A stretch of 64,000 nt of DNA from Maribacter zhoushanensis (GCF_029350975.1 NZ_JARKMR010000004.1:267306-331305); one strand, 5' to 3'; positions 44,173 to 53,872 are shown, numbered from the stretch's first letter. Notes: generated by a model not told the origin, from the letters alone. A program made the numbers and translations.

Positions 44173-45741
44173 TTACTTAGCTACGTTAACCGCTCTTGTT
44201 TCACGTATAACAGTAACTTTCACTTGACCTGGATAAGTCATATCAGTTTGTATTTTTTGAGAAATTTCAAATGATAACTGTGCTGCTCTGTCATCATTAA
44301 CCTTTTCGCTTTCTACAATCACACGAAGCTCTCTACCTGCTTGAATAGCATAAGCCTTCTGTACACCACTAAATCCAAAAGCAATCTCTTCAAGATCTTT
44401 TAAACGTTGAATGTAAGAGTCTAATACTTGTCTTCTTGCACCTGGTCTTGCTCCACTGATGGCATCACAAACCTGAACTATAGGCGCAATAAGCGTTTTC
44501 ATTTCTATTTCATCATGGTGAGCACCAATAGCATTACATACCTCTGGTTTTTCTCCAAATTTCTCTGCCCACTGCATACCCAAGATAGCGTGCGGAGTTT
44601 CTATTTCATTTTCGGTGTTAGGAACTTTTCCTATATCATGTAAAAGTCCTGCACGTTTGGCAATTTTAGGATTTAATCCTAATTCAGATGCCATTACACC
44701 ACAAAGTTTTGCAACTTCTCTAGAGTGCTGTAATAAGTTTTGACCGTAAGAAGATCTATACTTCATTCTACCTACAGCACGTATCAACTCTGGGTGTAAA
44801 CCGTGAATACCCAAATCTATAACCGTACGCTTACCTATTTCAACAATTTCAGTTTCTATTTGCTTCTCTGTCTTCTTTACAATTTCTTCAATTCTTGCCG
44901 GGTGAATTCTACCGTCTGTCACTAATTTATGAAGCGAAAGTCTAGCAACTTCTCTTCTTACAGAGTCAAAACAAGAAAGAATAATAGCCTCTGGTGTATC
45001 ATCAACAATAATTTCTACACCCGTAGCAGCTTCTAACGCTCTAATGTTTCTACCTTCTCTACCAATAATTCTACCTTTAACATCATCAGATTCTATATTG
45101 AATACAGATACACAGTTTTCAACCGCTTCTTCAGTACCAATTCTCTGAATTGTATTAATGATAATTTTACGTGCTTCTTGTTGCGCGGTAAGTTTAGACT
45201 CTTCTACCGTAGATTGTATAAAAGCCATTGCATCTGTCTTGGCAGTTTCTTTTAAGCTCTCTACCAATTGATTTTTAGCCTCATCTGCAGAAAGACCAGA
45301 AATAACCTCTAATTGCTGAATTTGACTTTTATGCATTTTATCCAACTCCTCATGACGCTTATCAAAAAGTTGTCTTTTCTGCTCTACATCTTTCAGTTTA
45401 CTATCTAACTGAGAGTTCATGTTCTTGTTTTTGGCAAGCTCACTACTCACTTGAGATTCTTTATCTCTTGTACGCTTTTCTGCGTCGCTTATCTTCTTAT
45501 CCTTATTATTTATAACCTTTTCATGCTCGGCTTTCAATTCTAGGAATTTCTCTTTCGCCTGTAAAATCTTTTCTTTCTTGACACTTTCTCCCTCGGCATT
45601 TGCATCTTTTAAAATACGCTCAGCGTCTTTCTTTGCATTTATTATGGTTTTAGAGGCTCTCCCTTTTTCCAAAAATTTTGCTATTGCAAAACCGATTGCC
45701 AGCCCAACTATTGCGGCAATAATTATCATTGTACTATCCAT
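44173..45741 (-). CDS. rny: Ribonuclease Y
   Basis: RNase Y is the membrane-bound endoribonuclease that starts mRNA decay in bacteria lacking RNase E or in parallel with it. The protein has 522 residues from ATG 45741: an N-terminal membrane anchor ([19 protein letters not shown]), a long coiled coil (about 30-200), a KH domain with [20 protein letters not shown], then an HD domain with [10 protein letters not shown]. An upstream in-frame start at 45792 would add a segment that lies inside the 6S-like RNA, so it is rejected. Confidence 0.95.
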   Translation of the reverse strand: MDSTMIIIAAIVGLAIGFAIAKFLEKGRASKTIINAKKDAERILKDANAEGESVKKEKILQAKEKFLELKAEHEKVINNKDKKISDAEKRTRDKESQVSSELAKNKNMNSQLDSKLKDVEQKRQLFDKRHEELDKMHKSQIQQLEVISGLSADEAKNQLVESLKETAKTDAMAFIQSTVEESKLTAQQEARKIIINTIQRIGTEEAVENCVSVFNIESDDVKGRIIGREGRNIRALEAATGVEIIVDDTPEAIILSCFDSVRREVARLSLHKLVTDGRIHPARIEEIVKKTEKQIETEIVEIGKRTVIDLGIHGLHPELIRAVGRMKYRSSYGQNLLQHSREVAKLCGVMASELGLNPKIAKRAGLLHDIGKVPNTENEIETPHAILGMQWAEKFGEKPEVCNAIGAHHDEIEMKTLIAPIVQVCDAISGARPGARRQVLDSYIQRLKDLEEIAFGFSGVQKAYAIQAGRELRVIVESEKVNDDRAAQLSFEISQKIQTDMTYPGQVKVTVIRETRAVNVAK

Positions 45742-45764
45742 AGTGTAATTTATTAATAAAAAAA

Positions 45765-45930
45765 AAGCCCACATTGGAGAAGTTTTGATCAAACTCCGGT
45801 AAACAGGTTTAGGGCTAACAGACTGATCAAGGATCCCTATACAAGTAGGGCTTGCTTTTACAATCTAAACTCACCCTTTTTAAAAAAAATAAATGTTGAG
45901 TTTGTCAAAAGGTATTACCAATGTGGGCAG
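45765..45930 (-). ncRNA. ssrS: 6S RNA (flavobacterial type) between zapA and rny
   Basis: On the minus strand a long closing stem is formed by GCCCACATTGG (45918-45928) and CCAATGTGGGC (45767-45777), separated by about 140 nt, followed directly by a run of nine T. Inside, GTTT-GATC-AAAC and CCCTA-CTTGTA-TAGGG small hairpins fit a rod-shaped RNA. Length about 165 nt and the zapA neighbourhood match 6S RNA, which mimics an open promoter and binds housekeeping RNA polymerase. I infer the name from position and fold; a 6S-Flavo covariance-model search would decide. Confidence 0.8.
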
Positions 45931-45934
45931 TAAC

Positions 45935-45966
45935 TTAATGTATTTATAAGAACGTTTTATTTCAAA
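45935..45966 (-). promoter_or_regulatory. Putative promoter of the 6S RNA
   Basis: TTTG on the minus strand (45963-45966, inside the zapA 3' end) and TACATTAA (45935-45942), spaced by 20 bp, place the start site near the foot of the closing stem. The -7 box matches only five of the six defined consensus positions or fewer. Confidence 0.45.
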
Positions 45967-46253
45967 GCTAATTTAGACGTCACCAATTCTTCAAGCGCTT
46001 TTAAACGCTCTTCAGCTTCTTTGGTTCCTTCTGTTTGCTCAATGCCATTCTGTTCAATCTTAGACGCAAATTGCAAGGCGCACATGGCCAAAACATCTTG
46101 TTTGTCTCTAACTGCGTAGTTCTTCTCAAATTTTTTAGCCAACTGTTCTATATTTTTGGCTGCCTTACGCAAGCCTTCTTCCTGAGCAGGGTCAATAGTC
46201 AATGGGTAGACCCTATCAGCAATAGAAAGTTTTATTTTGAGCTTTTCTGACAT
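45957..46253 (-). CDS. zapA: Cell division protein ZapA
   Basis: A 98-residue ZapA-family protein (KIKLSIADRVYPLTIDPAQEE, then LRKAAKNIEQLAKKFEKNYA and a C-terminal coiled coil). ZapA bundles FtsZ filaments at the division ring. It is preceded on the same strand, 13 bp upstream, by a small coiled-coil protein, and followed by the 6S-like RNA and rny, an arrangement that parallels zapA-ssrS in proteobacteria. Confidence 0.92.
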   Translation of the reverse strand: MSEKLKIKLSIADRVYPLTIDPAQEEGLRKAAKNIEQLAKKFEKNYAVRDKQDVLAMCALQFASKIEQNGIEQTEGTKEAEERLKALEELVTSKLALK

Positions 46254-46266
46254 ATTATTATAAACA

Positions 46267-46557
46267 TTACTCCGACAATTGAGCTATACAATGGTCCAAC
46301 TCTCGTATTAATGTATTTATTTTAAGCTTAGCTTCTGTTTTATTGGTATTACTGCCAAGCATTGAATTAGCTAGTTTAAGCGAATTATATTTTTCTTCCC
46401 ATTCAGACACCGTTTTACTGGCACTTTCTTGTGAAGACTTTATATCCTTTAACTCTTTTTCCAATTCAAGATTAGCATTGTTCAAAACCTCAAGTTTATG
46501 CAACAATTTGCTAATTTTATTTTCTAAAGAATCAACGATTTTAATTAACTCGCTCAT
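46267..46557 (-). CDS. Small coiled-coil protein upstream of zapA
   Basis: A 96-residue protein predicted to be one long coiled coil with a hydrophobic heptad pattern (IVDSLENKISKLLHKLEVLN, then ELEKELKDIKSSQE), ending LIRELDHCIAQLSE. It has no signal and no membrane segment. Its size, coiled-coil nature and coupling to zapA make a ZapB-like division role attractive, but similarity to ZapB cannot be claimed from the sequence alone. It has its own -7 box TAACTTTG 25 bp upstream. Confidence 0.8.
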   Translation of the reverse strand: MSELIKIVDSLENKISKLLHKLEVLNNANLELEKELKDIKSSQESASKTVSEWEEKYNSLKLANSMLGSNTNKTEAKLKINTLIRELDHCIAQLSE

Positions 46558-46581
46558 ACATTACCATCAATGCGATTTACA

Positions 46582-46589
46582 CAAAGTTA
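46582..46589 (-). promoter_or_regulatory. -7 promoter element of the coiled-coil/zapA operon
   Basis: TAACTTTG on the minus strand matches TAnnTTTG exactly, 24 bp before the ATG at 46557. Confidence 0.6.
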
Positions 46590-46750
46590 ACATACATTAT
46601 ATGACTTAGCAATAGTTTTTTCAAATATTCGTAAATCAACCGTTCTTGAATTAACAATATAGTATGTAAAACGCTTTATAATAATTTTAGCGCGTCCAAC
46701 TTCATAGAATTGTTATTGATTAATTATTTTCGCAGTATTCCTATCTACCT

Positions 46751-48442
46751 ATGAAAAAAATATCCCTTGGTCTGTTATTATTATTTTGCTTTAGTCTTTT
46801 TGCACAAGAGAATTATCCAAAAGATGCTTTTGCCCCTCCAATGGATATCCCCATTATATTAGCGGGTACTTTTGGTGAGCTACGCTCCAACCATTTTCAC
46901 TCTGGTGTTGACATTAAAACCCAACAAAGAGAAGGTATTCCGATAAACGCCATTGGTGATGGTACCATCACCAGAATTAAGGTTTCTCTTTGGGGCTATG
47001 GTAAGGTACTTTATATAGCACACCCAAATGGATATACATCTGTTTACGGTCATTTACAAAAATTCTCACCTACTATTGAAGCGTATATTAAAAAACTACA
47101 GTACAATAAAAAATCTTTCGAAGTAGAAGTTTTTCCTGATTATGGCGAGTTGAAAGTTTCTAAAGGTGAACTAATTGCATATAGTGGTAATACTGGTGGT
47201 TCTGCCGGTCCTCATTTACATTTTGAAATACGAAGTAGTATTTCTGAAAAACCTACCAATCCATTAATGTATGGTTTAGAGGTTGCCGATGCTACAAATC
47301 CTATCCTAGAAAAACTATTCATATATCCGTTAACAGATAATTCTCATGTTAATAATAATTACGAAAGAACACAGATAAACGTTAGCAAACAGAAAGATGG
47401 TACATTTTTAGCGGATAAAGTAACGGCCTTAGGTGAAATTGGGGTTGGTTTTATCGGTTTTGACAGGTTAGATATGGCTGCCAACAAAAACGGTGTATAT
47501 AGCGTAGAACTTAGCGTAAACGGTAAGGTGTATTCTTCATATGATTTTGAGAAGTTTTCATTTGGAGAAACCAGATATATAAACACGCTGGTAGACTATG
47601 ACTATTACGGTAGAAATAGACAAAAAATTCAAAAGAGCTTTAAATCGCCCGGTAATAAGCTAAGTATTTACAAAGACCTGTATAATGATGGTAAAGTCAA
47701 AATAAACGAGGGCTTAAGCTACAACGCAAAATTGTTGATCAAAGATTACGCTGGTAATAAGTTAGAACTTAACATACCTATTGAAGGGGTAAAGAACTTA
47801 TTAGGTAACAAAAAAGTAATTAAAAAAACCGACAACTACGTAATTGCCAAAAAGCCTAATAATTTTGATTTAGACGGGGCCAAAGTATATTTCCCTACAA
47901 ATACTTTTTATGAAGATTTTTACATAGACTTAAAAAAAGGAAAAGATACCGTTACCATACACACCAACACCGTACCTGCACATAGAAACTTTACAATTAC
48001 TTTTGATGTTTCTAAGTATTCAAAAGAAGAGCGAAAGCAATTATTCATTGCCAGATTAGATTCTAAACTTAGACCAAACCATGCAAATACATATAAACGT
48101 GGTAATGAGTTTACCACACGTACACGTAATTTAGGAACATATACTTTAGCTAAAGATACTGTTGCCCCAACCATAAGAACCAAAAACTTCAAAGAGAAGC
48201 AATGGTTAAACAACTACAAATACCTGAGTGTACAAATTGCCGATGATTTAAGTGGTGTAGACAAATACTCTGCAACTTTAAATGGAGAATGGATATTAAT
48301 GGAATATGAGCCTAAACGTAACACCTTGACTTATAATTTTGACGATAAGATTGCAGATCAAACGCAATGTGTTCTTGAAGTTACCGTTACAGATAATGTA
48401 GGCAATACAAATACTCTTAGCACCTCTTTTTACAGAAAATAA
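46751..48442 (+). CDS. M23-family (LytM) peptidoglycan endopeptidase
   Basis: A 563-residue exported protein (signal ending FSLFAQ). The catalytic LytM domain is near the N-terminus: H50-x3-D54 in FHSGVDI, and H155-L-H157 in GPHLHFEIR. The rest (about 190-563) is beta-sandwich, ending in immunoglobulin-like repeats (SVQIADDLSGVDKYSATLNG). It is likely a zinc DD-endopeptidase acting on peptidoglycan crosslinks, intact at both metal motifs. A TonB-dependent receptor follows after 5 bp. A near-consensus -7 box TATTTTCG lies 18 bp upstream. Confidence 0.92.
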   Translation: MKKISLGLLLLFCFSLFAQENYPKDAFAPPMDIPIILAGTFGELRSNHFHSGVDIKTQQREGIPINAIGDGTITRIKVSLWGYGKVLYIAHPNGYTSVYGHLQKFSPTIEAYIKKLQYNKKSFEVEVFPDYGELKVSKGELIAYSGNTGGSAGPHLHFEIRSSISEKPTNPLMYGLEVADATNPILEKLFIYPLTDNSHVNNNYERTQINVSKQKDGTFLADKVTALGEIGVGFIGFDRLDMAANKNGVYSVELSVNGKVYSSYDFEKFSFGETRYINTLVDYDYYGRNRQKIQKSFKSPGNKLSIYKDLYNDGKVKINEGLSYNAKLLIKDYAGNKLELNIPIEGVKNLLGNKKVIKKTDNYVIAKKPNNFDLDGAKVYFPTNTFYEDFYIDLKKGKDTVTIHTNTVPAHRNFTITFDVSKYSKEERKQLFIARLDSKLRPNHANTYKRGNEFTTRTRNLGTYTLAKDTVAPTIRTKNFKEKQWLNNYKYLSVQIADDLSGVDKYSATLNGEWILMEYEPKRNTLTYNFDDKIADQTQCVLEVTVTDNVGNTNTLSTSFYRK

Positions 48443-48447
48443 TATAG

Positions 48448-50913
48448 TTGAAATTACATAACGTTCTAAGCCTGATACTTCTGCTGTGCAGCTCCATTGC
48501 TTTTGCTCAGAACGCTACTATTTCAGGTATTGTCTTAGGTGATAATAATGAACCTTTGCCTAATGTAAATATTTCAAGTAAAGATTTTGGAACCACAACA
48601 AATTCTGATGGATTCTATATTTTAGAGATTACTTCAGACATAGAGAATACCATAGTTTTTTCACATATTGCCTACCTAGATGTGGTATTGGAAAAATTAA
48701 TATTGAATACAAACGAAACCTTTGAGTTCAATCCTGTCTTAAAAAGTGATGTCACACAAATAGACGGCGTAACCGTTTCTGCCACTGGAGAAAAAGAAGC
48801 GAGTAACATTTTAAACATTTCTCCAGAAAAAATCAGAAAAATACCCGGAGCCAATTCAGGGGTAGAAACCATATTAAAACTCTTACCGGGGGTATCTTCC
48901 AATAACGAATTAAGTACGCAATATGCGGTACGTGGTGGTAATTACGACGAAAACTTGGTATATGTAAACGAAATAGAAGTTTACAGACCCTTTTTAATTC
49001 GTTCTGCACAACAAGAAGGCTTAAGCTTTGTAAACAGTGACCTGGTACAGAATGTAAAGTTTTCAGCTGGTGGTTTTCAAGCGAAGTATGGTGATAAGCT
49101 GGCTTCCGTATTAGATATTAAATATAAGACCCCTACTCTATTTTCTCTCCGTGCAGATGTAAGTTTTCTTGGCGCAAGTGCTAGTTTAGAAACGGTTTCT
49201 AAAAACCAAAAACTGAGCTCGGTATCTGGTATTCGTTACAGAAATAATTCACTATTGGTTAATAGCCAGCAGACAGAAAGTAATTTTAATCCGGCATTTA
49301 CAGATATTCAAAGCTACTTGACCTACCGTTTCTCCCCTAAATTTCAGTTGAATTTTCTAGGTAACCTAGCTATTAACGATTACAAGAATGAGCCTTTAAA
49401 CAGACAGACTAATTTTGGCACCATAGACAACCCGCAGGCACTGGTCGTGTATTATCAAGGTCAAGAAACCAACAAATACACCACGGCTTTGGGTGCTTTA
49501 AAAGGAAGCTATTATTTAAATGAGAACACAACGTTAAAATTGATATCATCTATCTATCATACCACAGAAGAAGAATATTCAGATGTAGTTGCAGCATATG
49601 AGCTTGGTGATGTTGATAGTAATTTAGGTAGTGATACTGCTGGCGAGGTATTGACTTCTCGCGGAATAGGTTCACAATTCAATAGAACAAGAAATGATTT
49701 AGATGCCTTAATCTTTAATCTAGAACACAAAGGCTCACATACCATGGGTAACTCTGTATTGGAATGGGGAGCAAAATATACTCATGAAGATATTCGAGAT
49801 CAATTACGTGAGTCCGAATTTATTGACTCTGCAGGATTTTCCATTAGACCACCTAGAAGTGAATTCATAAACAATCAGCCTTCTGAACCCTTTGATGCGC
49901 CTTTAGAAGCATATAGCGGATTAAGTGCTTTAAACTTTGTAAAGACAAATAGGTTTTCTGGTTACGCTCAATTAGGAACACATAAAACATGGAGCAATGC
50001 AGATGTTTATTATAACATTGGTGTACGCTCTCACCATTGGACGGTTAGTGGAACCGGAGTTGAAAAGGTATCACAAACCGTATTAAGCCCGCGTGCACAG
50101 TTTGCTATAAAGCCCAACTGGAATAAAGACATGCTCTTTAGGTTATCGACAGGAGTATACCACCAACCACCATTTTACAGAGAATTACGTGATAAAACGG
50201 GTACTATACAGCCAAATGTCAAAGCTCAAAAATCATTTCATATTGTTGCAGGTAACGAGTATAGTTTTCTTCTTTGGGATAGACCTTTTACACTAATTAC
50301 TGAAGGGTATTACAAGAAATTAGAAAATGTAAATGCATATACCTTAGAAGATGTTCGCATTCGTTATGCCGCTAACAATGAGGCGGAAGCTTATGTATAT
50401 GGAGCAGAAGTAAGATTAAACGGTGCTTTTGTACCTGGAACAGAGTCTTGGGTAAGTCTTGGATATTTAAAAACCGAGGAGAATAGAAATAATAGAGGCT
50501 ATATTCCCCGACCTACGGATCAACGCGTAAAATTTGGTATTCTCTTTCAAGATTACATACCTACCATACCTGATTTAAAAATGTATTTGAATTTGGTTTA
50601 TCAAACAGGTGTTCCTGGCGGGTCTCCAAGTTATGCCGATCCATATATTTTTCAGAATAGATTAAGAGATTATAAACGTGCAGATTTAGGAATTTCCTAT
50701 ATTTTTGCAAATAAGAACAAACAATTTCCAAAAACACATTGGCTAAGTAATTTTAAAGAATTGAGTTTAGGTTTTGAAATTTTCAACTTATTCAATAATC
50801 AAAATTCAATTACCAATACTTGGGTAAGAGATGCCGACAGTAAAAATGAATATACTGTACCAAATTATCTTACTTCTAGGGTTTTAAATTTAAAATTAGG
50901 TATACGCCTTTAA
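48448..50913 (+). CDS. TonB-dependent outer-membrane receptor with carboxypeptidase-like plug extension
   Basis: An 821-residue receptor. TTG start, signal ending SIAFAQ, then a CarboxypepD_reg-like domain (about 22-100: TISGIVLGDNNEPLPNVNIS), a plug (LKLLPGVSSNNELSTQYAVR and GGNYDENLVYVNEIEVYRP) and a 22-strand beta barrel ending in the aromatic signal LNLKLGIRL. No SusD-like gene is adjacent, so it is more like a stand-alone transporter for a siderophore, peptide or cofactor. Start codon TTG at 48448 is supported by the signal peptide that follows directly. Confidence 0.92.
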   Translation: MKLHNVLSLILLLCSSIAFAQNATISGIVLGDNNEPLPNVNISSKDFGTTTNSDGFYILEITSDIENTIVFSHIAYLDVVLEKLILNTNETFEFNPVLKSDVTQIDGVTVSATGEKEASNILNISPEKIRKIPGANSGVETILKLLPGVSSNNELSTQYAVRGGNYDENLVYVNEIEVYRPFLIRSAQQEGLSFVNSDLVQNVKFSAGGFQAKYGDKLASVLDIKYKTPTLFSLRADVSFLGASASLETVSKNQKLSSVSGIRYRNNSLLVNSQQTESNFNPAFTDIQSYLTYRFSPKFQLNFLGNLAINDYKNEPLNRQTNFGTIDNPQALVVYYQGQETNKYTTALGALKGSYYLNENTTLKLISSIYHTTEEEYSDVVAAYELGDVDSNLGSDTAGEVLTSRGIGSQFNRTRNDLDALIFNLEHKGSHTMGNSVLEWGAKYTHEDIRDQLRESEFIDSAGFSIRPPRSEFINNQPSEPFDAPLEAYSGLSALNFVKTNRFSGYAQLGTHKTWSNADVYYNIGVRSHHWTVSGTGVEKVSQTVLSPRAQFAIKPNWNKDMLFRLSTGVYHQPPFYRELRDKTGTIQPNVKAQKSFHIVAGNEYSFLLWDRPFTLITEGYYKKLENVNAYTLEDVRIRYAANNEAEAYVYGAEVRLNGAFVPGTESWVSLGYLKTEENRNNRGYIPRPTDQRVKFGILFQDYIPTIPDLKMYLNLVYQTGVPGGSPSYADPYIFQNRLRDYKRADLGISYIFANKNKQFPKTHWLSNFKELSLGFEIFNLFNNQNSITNTWVRDADSKNEYTVPNYLTSRVLNLKLGIRL

Positions 50914-50922
50914 ACAATACAA

Positions 50923-51573
50923 ATGAAAAGAATACTTTTCTTACTAGTACTTATTTCTTCTTTTACTGTAATGGCTCAGAAAAATATATATGAAAGCCCG
51001 AGTTTTGACAACTTGAGTTCTGACCATAATGTTTTAGCTATTATCCCTTTTTTAACCAATTTAGATTTAAACGAAAAGGTATCTAAAACGGAACAAAAAA
51101 GGTTAGAAGAGAACGAAGGTTACGCTGTACAAAATGCGTTAGAGACTTATTTCTCTAAGCGAAGTAAAAAGAAAAAACTACCGGTAACTTTTCAAAATAT
51201 TGAAAATACGGCAGCTATTCTTGCCAAGAAGAATATCAGTTACGACAATATTGACGTATATACTACAAAAGAGCTTAGTGAAATTTTAGGCGTTGACGGT
51301 ATAATTAGCGGTACTTTAGATTTGAATATACTGTTATCTAACGGTATACCAACAGAGTTCAGTTTTACCGACTACTTCTCAGGAGGAGCAAATTACGGTA
51401 GAATAGGCATTAAAATAAGCGATGGCAATTCTGGCAAGCTTCTTTGGAAATACGAAAAGGAAATCAATAAGAAAACTGGCAAGAATACCACTGACCTTAT
51501 TGATCGCATGATGAAATTAGCAATTAGAAAATTCCCGTACGAGAGAGAGCGTAAAAGAGATCGTAAAAACTAA
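50923..51573 (+). CDS. Secreted protein, CsgG/GNA1162-like features, function unknown
   Basis: A 216-residue exported protein (signal ending TVMAQ). The mature part has VLAIIPFLTNLDLN, an Arg/Lys-rich loop (YFSKRSKKKKLPVTF), then YTTKELSEILGVDGIISGTL and KLLWKYEKEIN. The alternation of strand-helix with a GVDGIISG core recalls proteins of the CsgG/GNA1162 superfamily of outer-membrane-associated proteins, without proof. It follows the TonB receptor by 9 bp. Its stop codon directly abuts the stop of the convergent cysteine desulfurase gene. Confidence 0.7.
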   Translation: MKRILFLLVLISSFTVMAQKNIYESPSFDNLSSDHNVLAIIPFLTNLDLNEKVSKTEQKRLEENEGYAVQNALETYFSKRSKKKKLPVTFQNIENTAAILAKKNISYDNIDVYTTKELSEILGVDGIISGTLDLNILLSNGIPTEFSFTDYFSGGANYGRIGIKISDGNSGKLLWKYEKEINKKTGKNTTDLIDRMMKLAIRKFPYERERKRDRKN

Positions 51574-52719
51574 TTACGCCTCAACAATATCCTTTAAAGC
51601 TGCAATAGTATAATCAACATCTTCTTTGGTATTATATGTTGAGAATGAAAAACGAACTGATGGTTTTTTCATATCCTCAGCAGATAATATTTGGGTAAGC
51701 ACATGAGAACCTGCATCACTACCAGACTGACAAGCACTACCCTTAGAACAAGCAATACCTTTCATATCTAAATTAAATAACAGCAGCATAGCTTTTTCTT
51801 CAGTAATAGGTAAGCACACATTAACCAAGGTATAGGTACTCTTCTCCAAATTACCCGAATGTCCATTAAATTTGACTCCAGGTATTTCTTTATTTATCTG
51901 ATCTATGAAGTAAGATTTTATGCCTTCAACATATTTCTTTTCTTCTTCTAGGTTTTCGTAGGCATGAACAAAAGCTTCTTCAAGACCAACAATGTTATGA
52001 AAAGATTCCGTACCAGCTCTAAGACCACGTTCTTGAGAACCACCTGAAATCATACAGCTTAAACCTGAATTCTTACGAATAAAAGCAAAACCAATCCCTT
52101 TTGGTCCGTGAAACTTATGCGCTGCGGCAGCTAAGAAATCTATAGGAAATGCTTTAACATCCCAATTATAATGTCCTAATGACTGTACGGTATCTGAATG
52201 CACGAGTGCATCATACTTTTTAGCCAAGAGCGTAATTTCCTCTAAATTGATTTTATTACCTATCTCATTGTTTACATGCATTAAGCTTACCAATTTTTTA
52301 GAATCATCTTTCTGTAAAAGCGTTTCTAAATGAGTAATATCTGGATTACCAAATGCATCTAAGTCGACATATAAAAGCTGAATTAGCTCTTTTTGTTCTA
52401 ACTCTTCTACGGTGTGTAAAACTGCATGGTGCTCAATTCTAGAAGTAATAATAGTTTTTACGCCAAGATCACGCACTGCACATCTAATAATCATATTATC
52501 AGCTTCTGTACCACCAGATGTAAATATAATTTCTGACGGCTGTGCATTCATATACTTAGCAATGGTTTTACGTGCACTTTCAATGGCTGTTTTTGCCGTT
52601 CTACCAAAACTATGAGTAGAAGAAGGGTTTCCATATATAGCTAAGGCATCTTGCATTTTTGCAATTACATTAGGGTGAACTTGCGTAGTAGCGGCGTTAT
52701 CTAAATATACTTGTTTCAT
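51574..52719 (-). CDS. Cysteine desulfurase (NifS/IscS family)
   Basis: A 381-residue PLP enzyme that removes sulfur from cysteine for Fe-S clusters, tRNA thiolation or, in this organism, perhaps molybdopterin. PLP lysine K202 lies in AAHKFHGPKG and the catalytic C330 in SKGSACQSGSD. FTSGGTEADNMII and LVSLMHVNNEIG are typical of group I. No iscU or scaffold gene is adjacent. The -7 box TATTTTTG (52748-52755) is 28 bp upstream. Confidence 0.94.
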   Translation of the reverse strand: MKQVYLDNAATTQVHPNVIAKMQDALAIYGNPSSTHSFGRTAKTAIESARKTIAKYMNAQPSEIIFTSGGTEADNMIIRCAVRDLGVKTIITSRIEHHAVLHTVEELEQKELIQLLYVDLDAFGNPDITHLETLLQKDDSKKLVSLMHVNNEIGNKINLEEITLLAKKYDALVHSDTVQSLGHYNWDVKAFPIDFLAAAAHKFHGPKGIGFAFIRKNSGLSCMISGGSQERGLRAGTESFHNIVGLEEAFVHAYENLEEEKKYVEGIKSYFIDQINKEIPGVKFNGHSGNLEKSTYTLVNVCLPITEEKAMLLLFNLDMKGIACSKGSACQSGSDAGSHVLTQILSAEDMKKPSVRFSFSTYNTKEDVDYTIAALKDIVEA

Positions 52720-52747
52720 ATAGACGTACTCTAAAATAAATAATGAA

Positions 52748-52755
52748 CAAAAATA
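52748..52755 (-). promoter_or_regulatory. -7 promoter element of the cysteine desulfurase gene
   Basis: TATTTTTG on the minus strand, 28 bp before the ATG at 52719. Confidence 0.6.
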
Positions 52756-52810
52756 GTTAATTAACCTATAAATGACAGTGATGCTACAGACAGATTTACA
52801 AATTTTAAAC

Positions 52811-52818
52811 TAAATTTG
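52811..52818 (+). promoter_or_regulatory. -7 promoter element of the small lipoprotein gene
   Basis: TAAATTTG matches TAnnTTTG and ends 4 bp before the ATG at 52823, implying an almost leaderless mRNA. Confidence 0.55.
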
Positions 52819-52822
52819 AAAT

Positions 52823-53329
52823 ATGAAAAAATACCTTTTAATTGGCTGTTCCGTATTATTCTTTAGCTGCAATGATGGCGACATACAGATAGAAACTGTT
52901 GATTTTGACAGTATTGAAACGATTGAAAGTTGCAATGAAATTTCTTCTACAACAGAAAATGTATTGTTTAAAATAAACGGTGACGAAGCATTAATATTAA
53001 ATCTTCCTAGTGAACTATTGAAAAACGAAGTTTCAACTACTGAAATTGAGAGTCTTGTTCCTGGAAGTTCTCAAATTACGTACCGTATTTTCTCTGAGAC
53101 CGTTAGCAGTAGTTATTTTTGTGATTCACCACCACCACTTACACCAACAGTTCTAGAAGAAATTGAGGCTGAGGCAGGTAGTATTTTTGTCACCACCACT
53201 ACCGAAGACAATATTACATACAGTCATTTCATTCAATTAAGTGGTGTTACTTTTTTAAATGAAAATGGTAGTAGAATTACAGATTTACAGGTTAATGATT
53301 TTGGCACGGTAACCACTACAGTAGAATAA
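52823..53329 (+). CDS. Small lipoprotein, unknown function
   Basis: A 168-residue lipoprotein (signal ending VLFFSC). The mature part is acidic, rich in Ser, Thr and Glu, and mostly beta-strand (ENVLFKINGDEALILNLP, then SQITYRIFSETVSSSYFCD). No domain is recognised. It is a stand-alone gene with its own promoter. Its stop directly abuts the stop of the convergent Smr-domain gene. Confidence 0.75.
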   Translation: MKKYLLIGCSVLFFSCNDGDIQIETVDFDSIETIESCNEISSTTENVLFKINGDEALILNLPSELLKNEVSTTEIESLVPGSSQITYRIFSETVSSSYFCDSPPPLTPTVLEEIEAEAGSIFVTTTTEDNITYSHFIQLSGVTFLNENGSRITDLQVNDFGTVTTTVE

Positions 53330-53872
53330 CTAGAAGTTTTGAAAAATATAAACTTCGGTTGCACCTAGCCCATATTTTTGATAATCGGCATCGTAATATT
53401 TTACATTATCATATTTTCTAAACAAGTAGCCAAGTTCTTCTTTCAATACACCCTCACCAACACCATGTATGAATACAATTTTTTGTATTCTTTTACTAAT
53501 AGCAAAATCTAATTGTCGTTTTGCGGTATCTAACTGTAAAGTAAGCATATCAAACTTACTTATAGATTTAGGGTTCTTGATAAGTTGATTTATGTGCAAA
53601 TCAACTTCCATTTTTGGTGCTGTACGTTCCTTAGACTTTAGAACTCTTGTTTTTTTACGCTTAGGTATTTCCTTTTCCTTTTTAATTTTAGCGACTTCAT
53701 AATTAGAAACGCGAATATCATCGGCAATTAAAACCAGTTCATGAGCGGCATACGTTAACGGAAAACCATCATCGCTCAACATAGTAATATTAGTACCGTC
53801 AATAGACTCGACAACACCTTTTATAACATCATCAATAGTTTCTACGGTATCACCAATATTAAAATGAGGCAT
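53330..53872 (-). CDS. Smr-domain protein with N-terminal DUF2027-like region
   Basis: A 180-residue protein. The N-terminal SH3/Tudor-like part (HFNIGDTVETIDDVIKGVVE, then MLSDDGFPLTYAAHELV) is followed by a basic linker (KKEKEIPKRKKTRVLKSK) and a C-terminal Smr domain with DLHINQL and IHGVGEGVLKEEL, plus DADYQKYGLGATEVYI. Smr domains nick nucleic acids, in MutS2 acting on stalled ribosomes. This is a free-standing Smr protein. I chose ATG 53872 because the upstream in-frame start (53893) lies within the promoter box. Confidence 0.88.
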   Translation of the reverse strand: MPHFNIGDTVETIDDVIKGVVESIDGTNITMLSDDGFPLTYAAHELVLIADDIRVSNYEVAKIKKEKEIPKRKKTRVLKSKERTAPKMEVDLHINQLIKNPKSISKFDMLTLQLDTAKRQLDFAISKRIQKIVFIHGVGEGVLKEELGYLFRKYDNVKYYDADYQKYGLGATEVYIFQNF

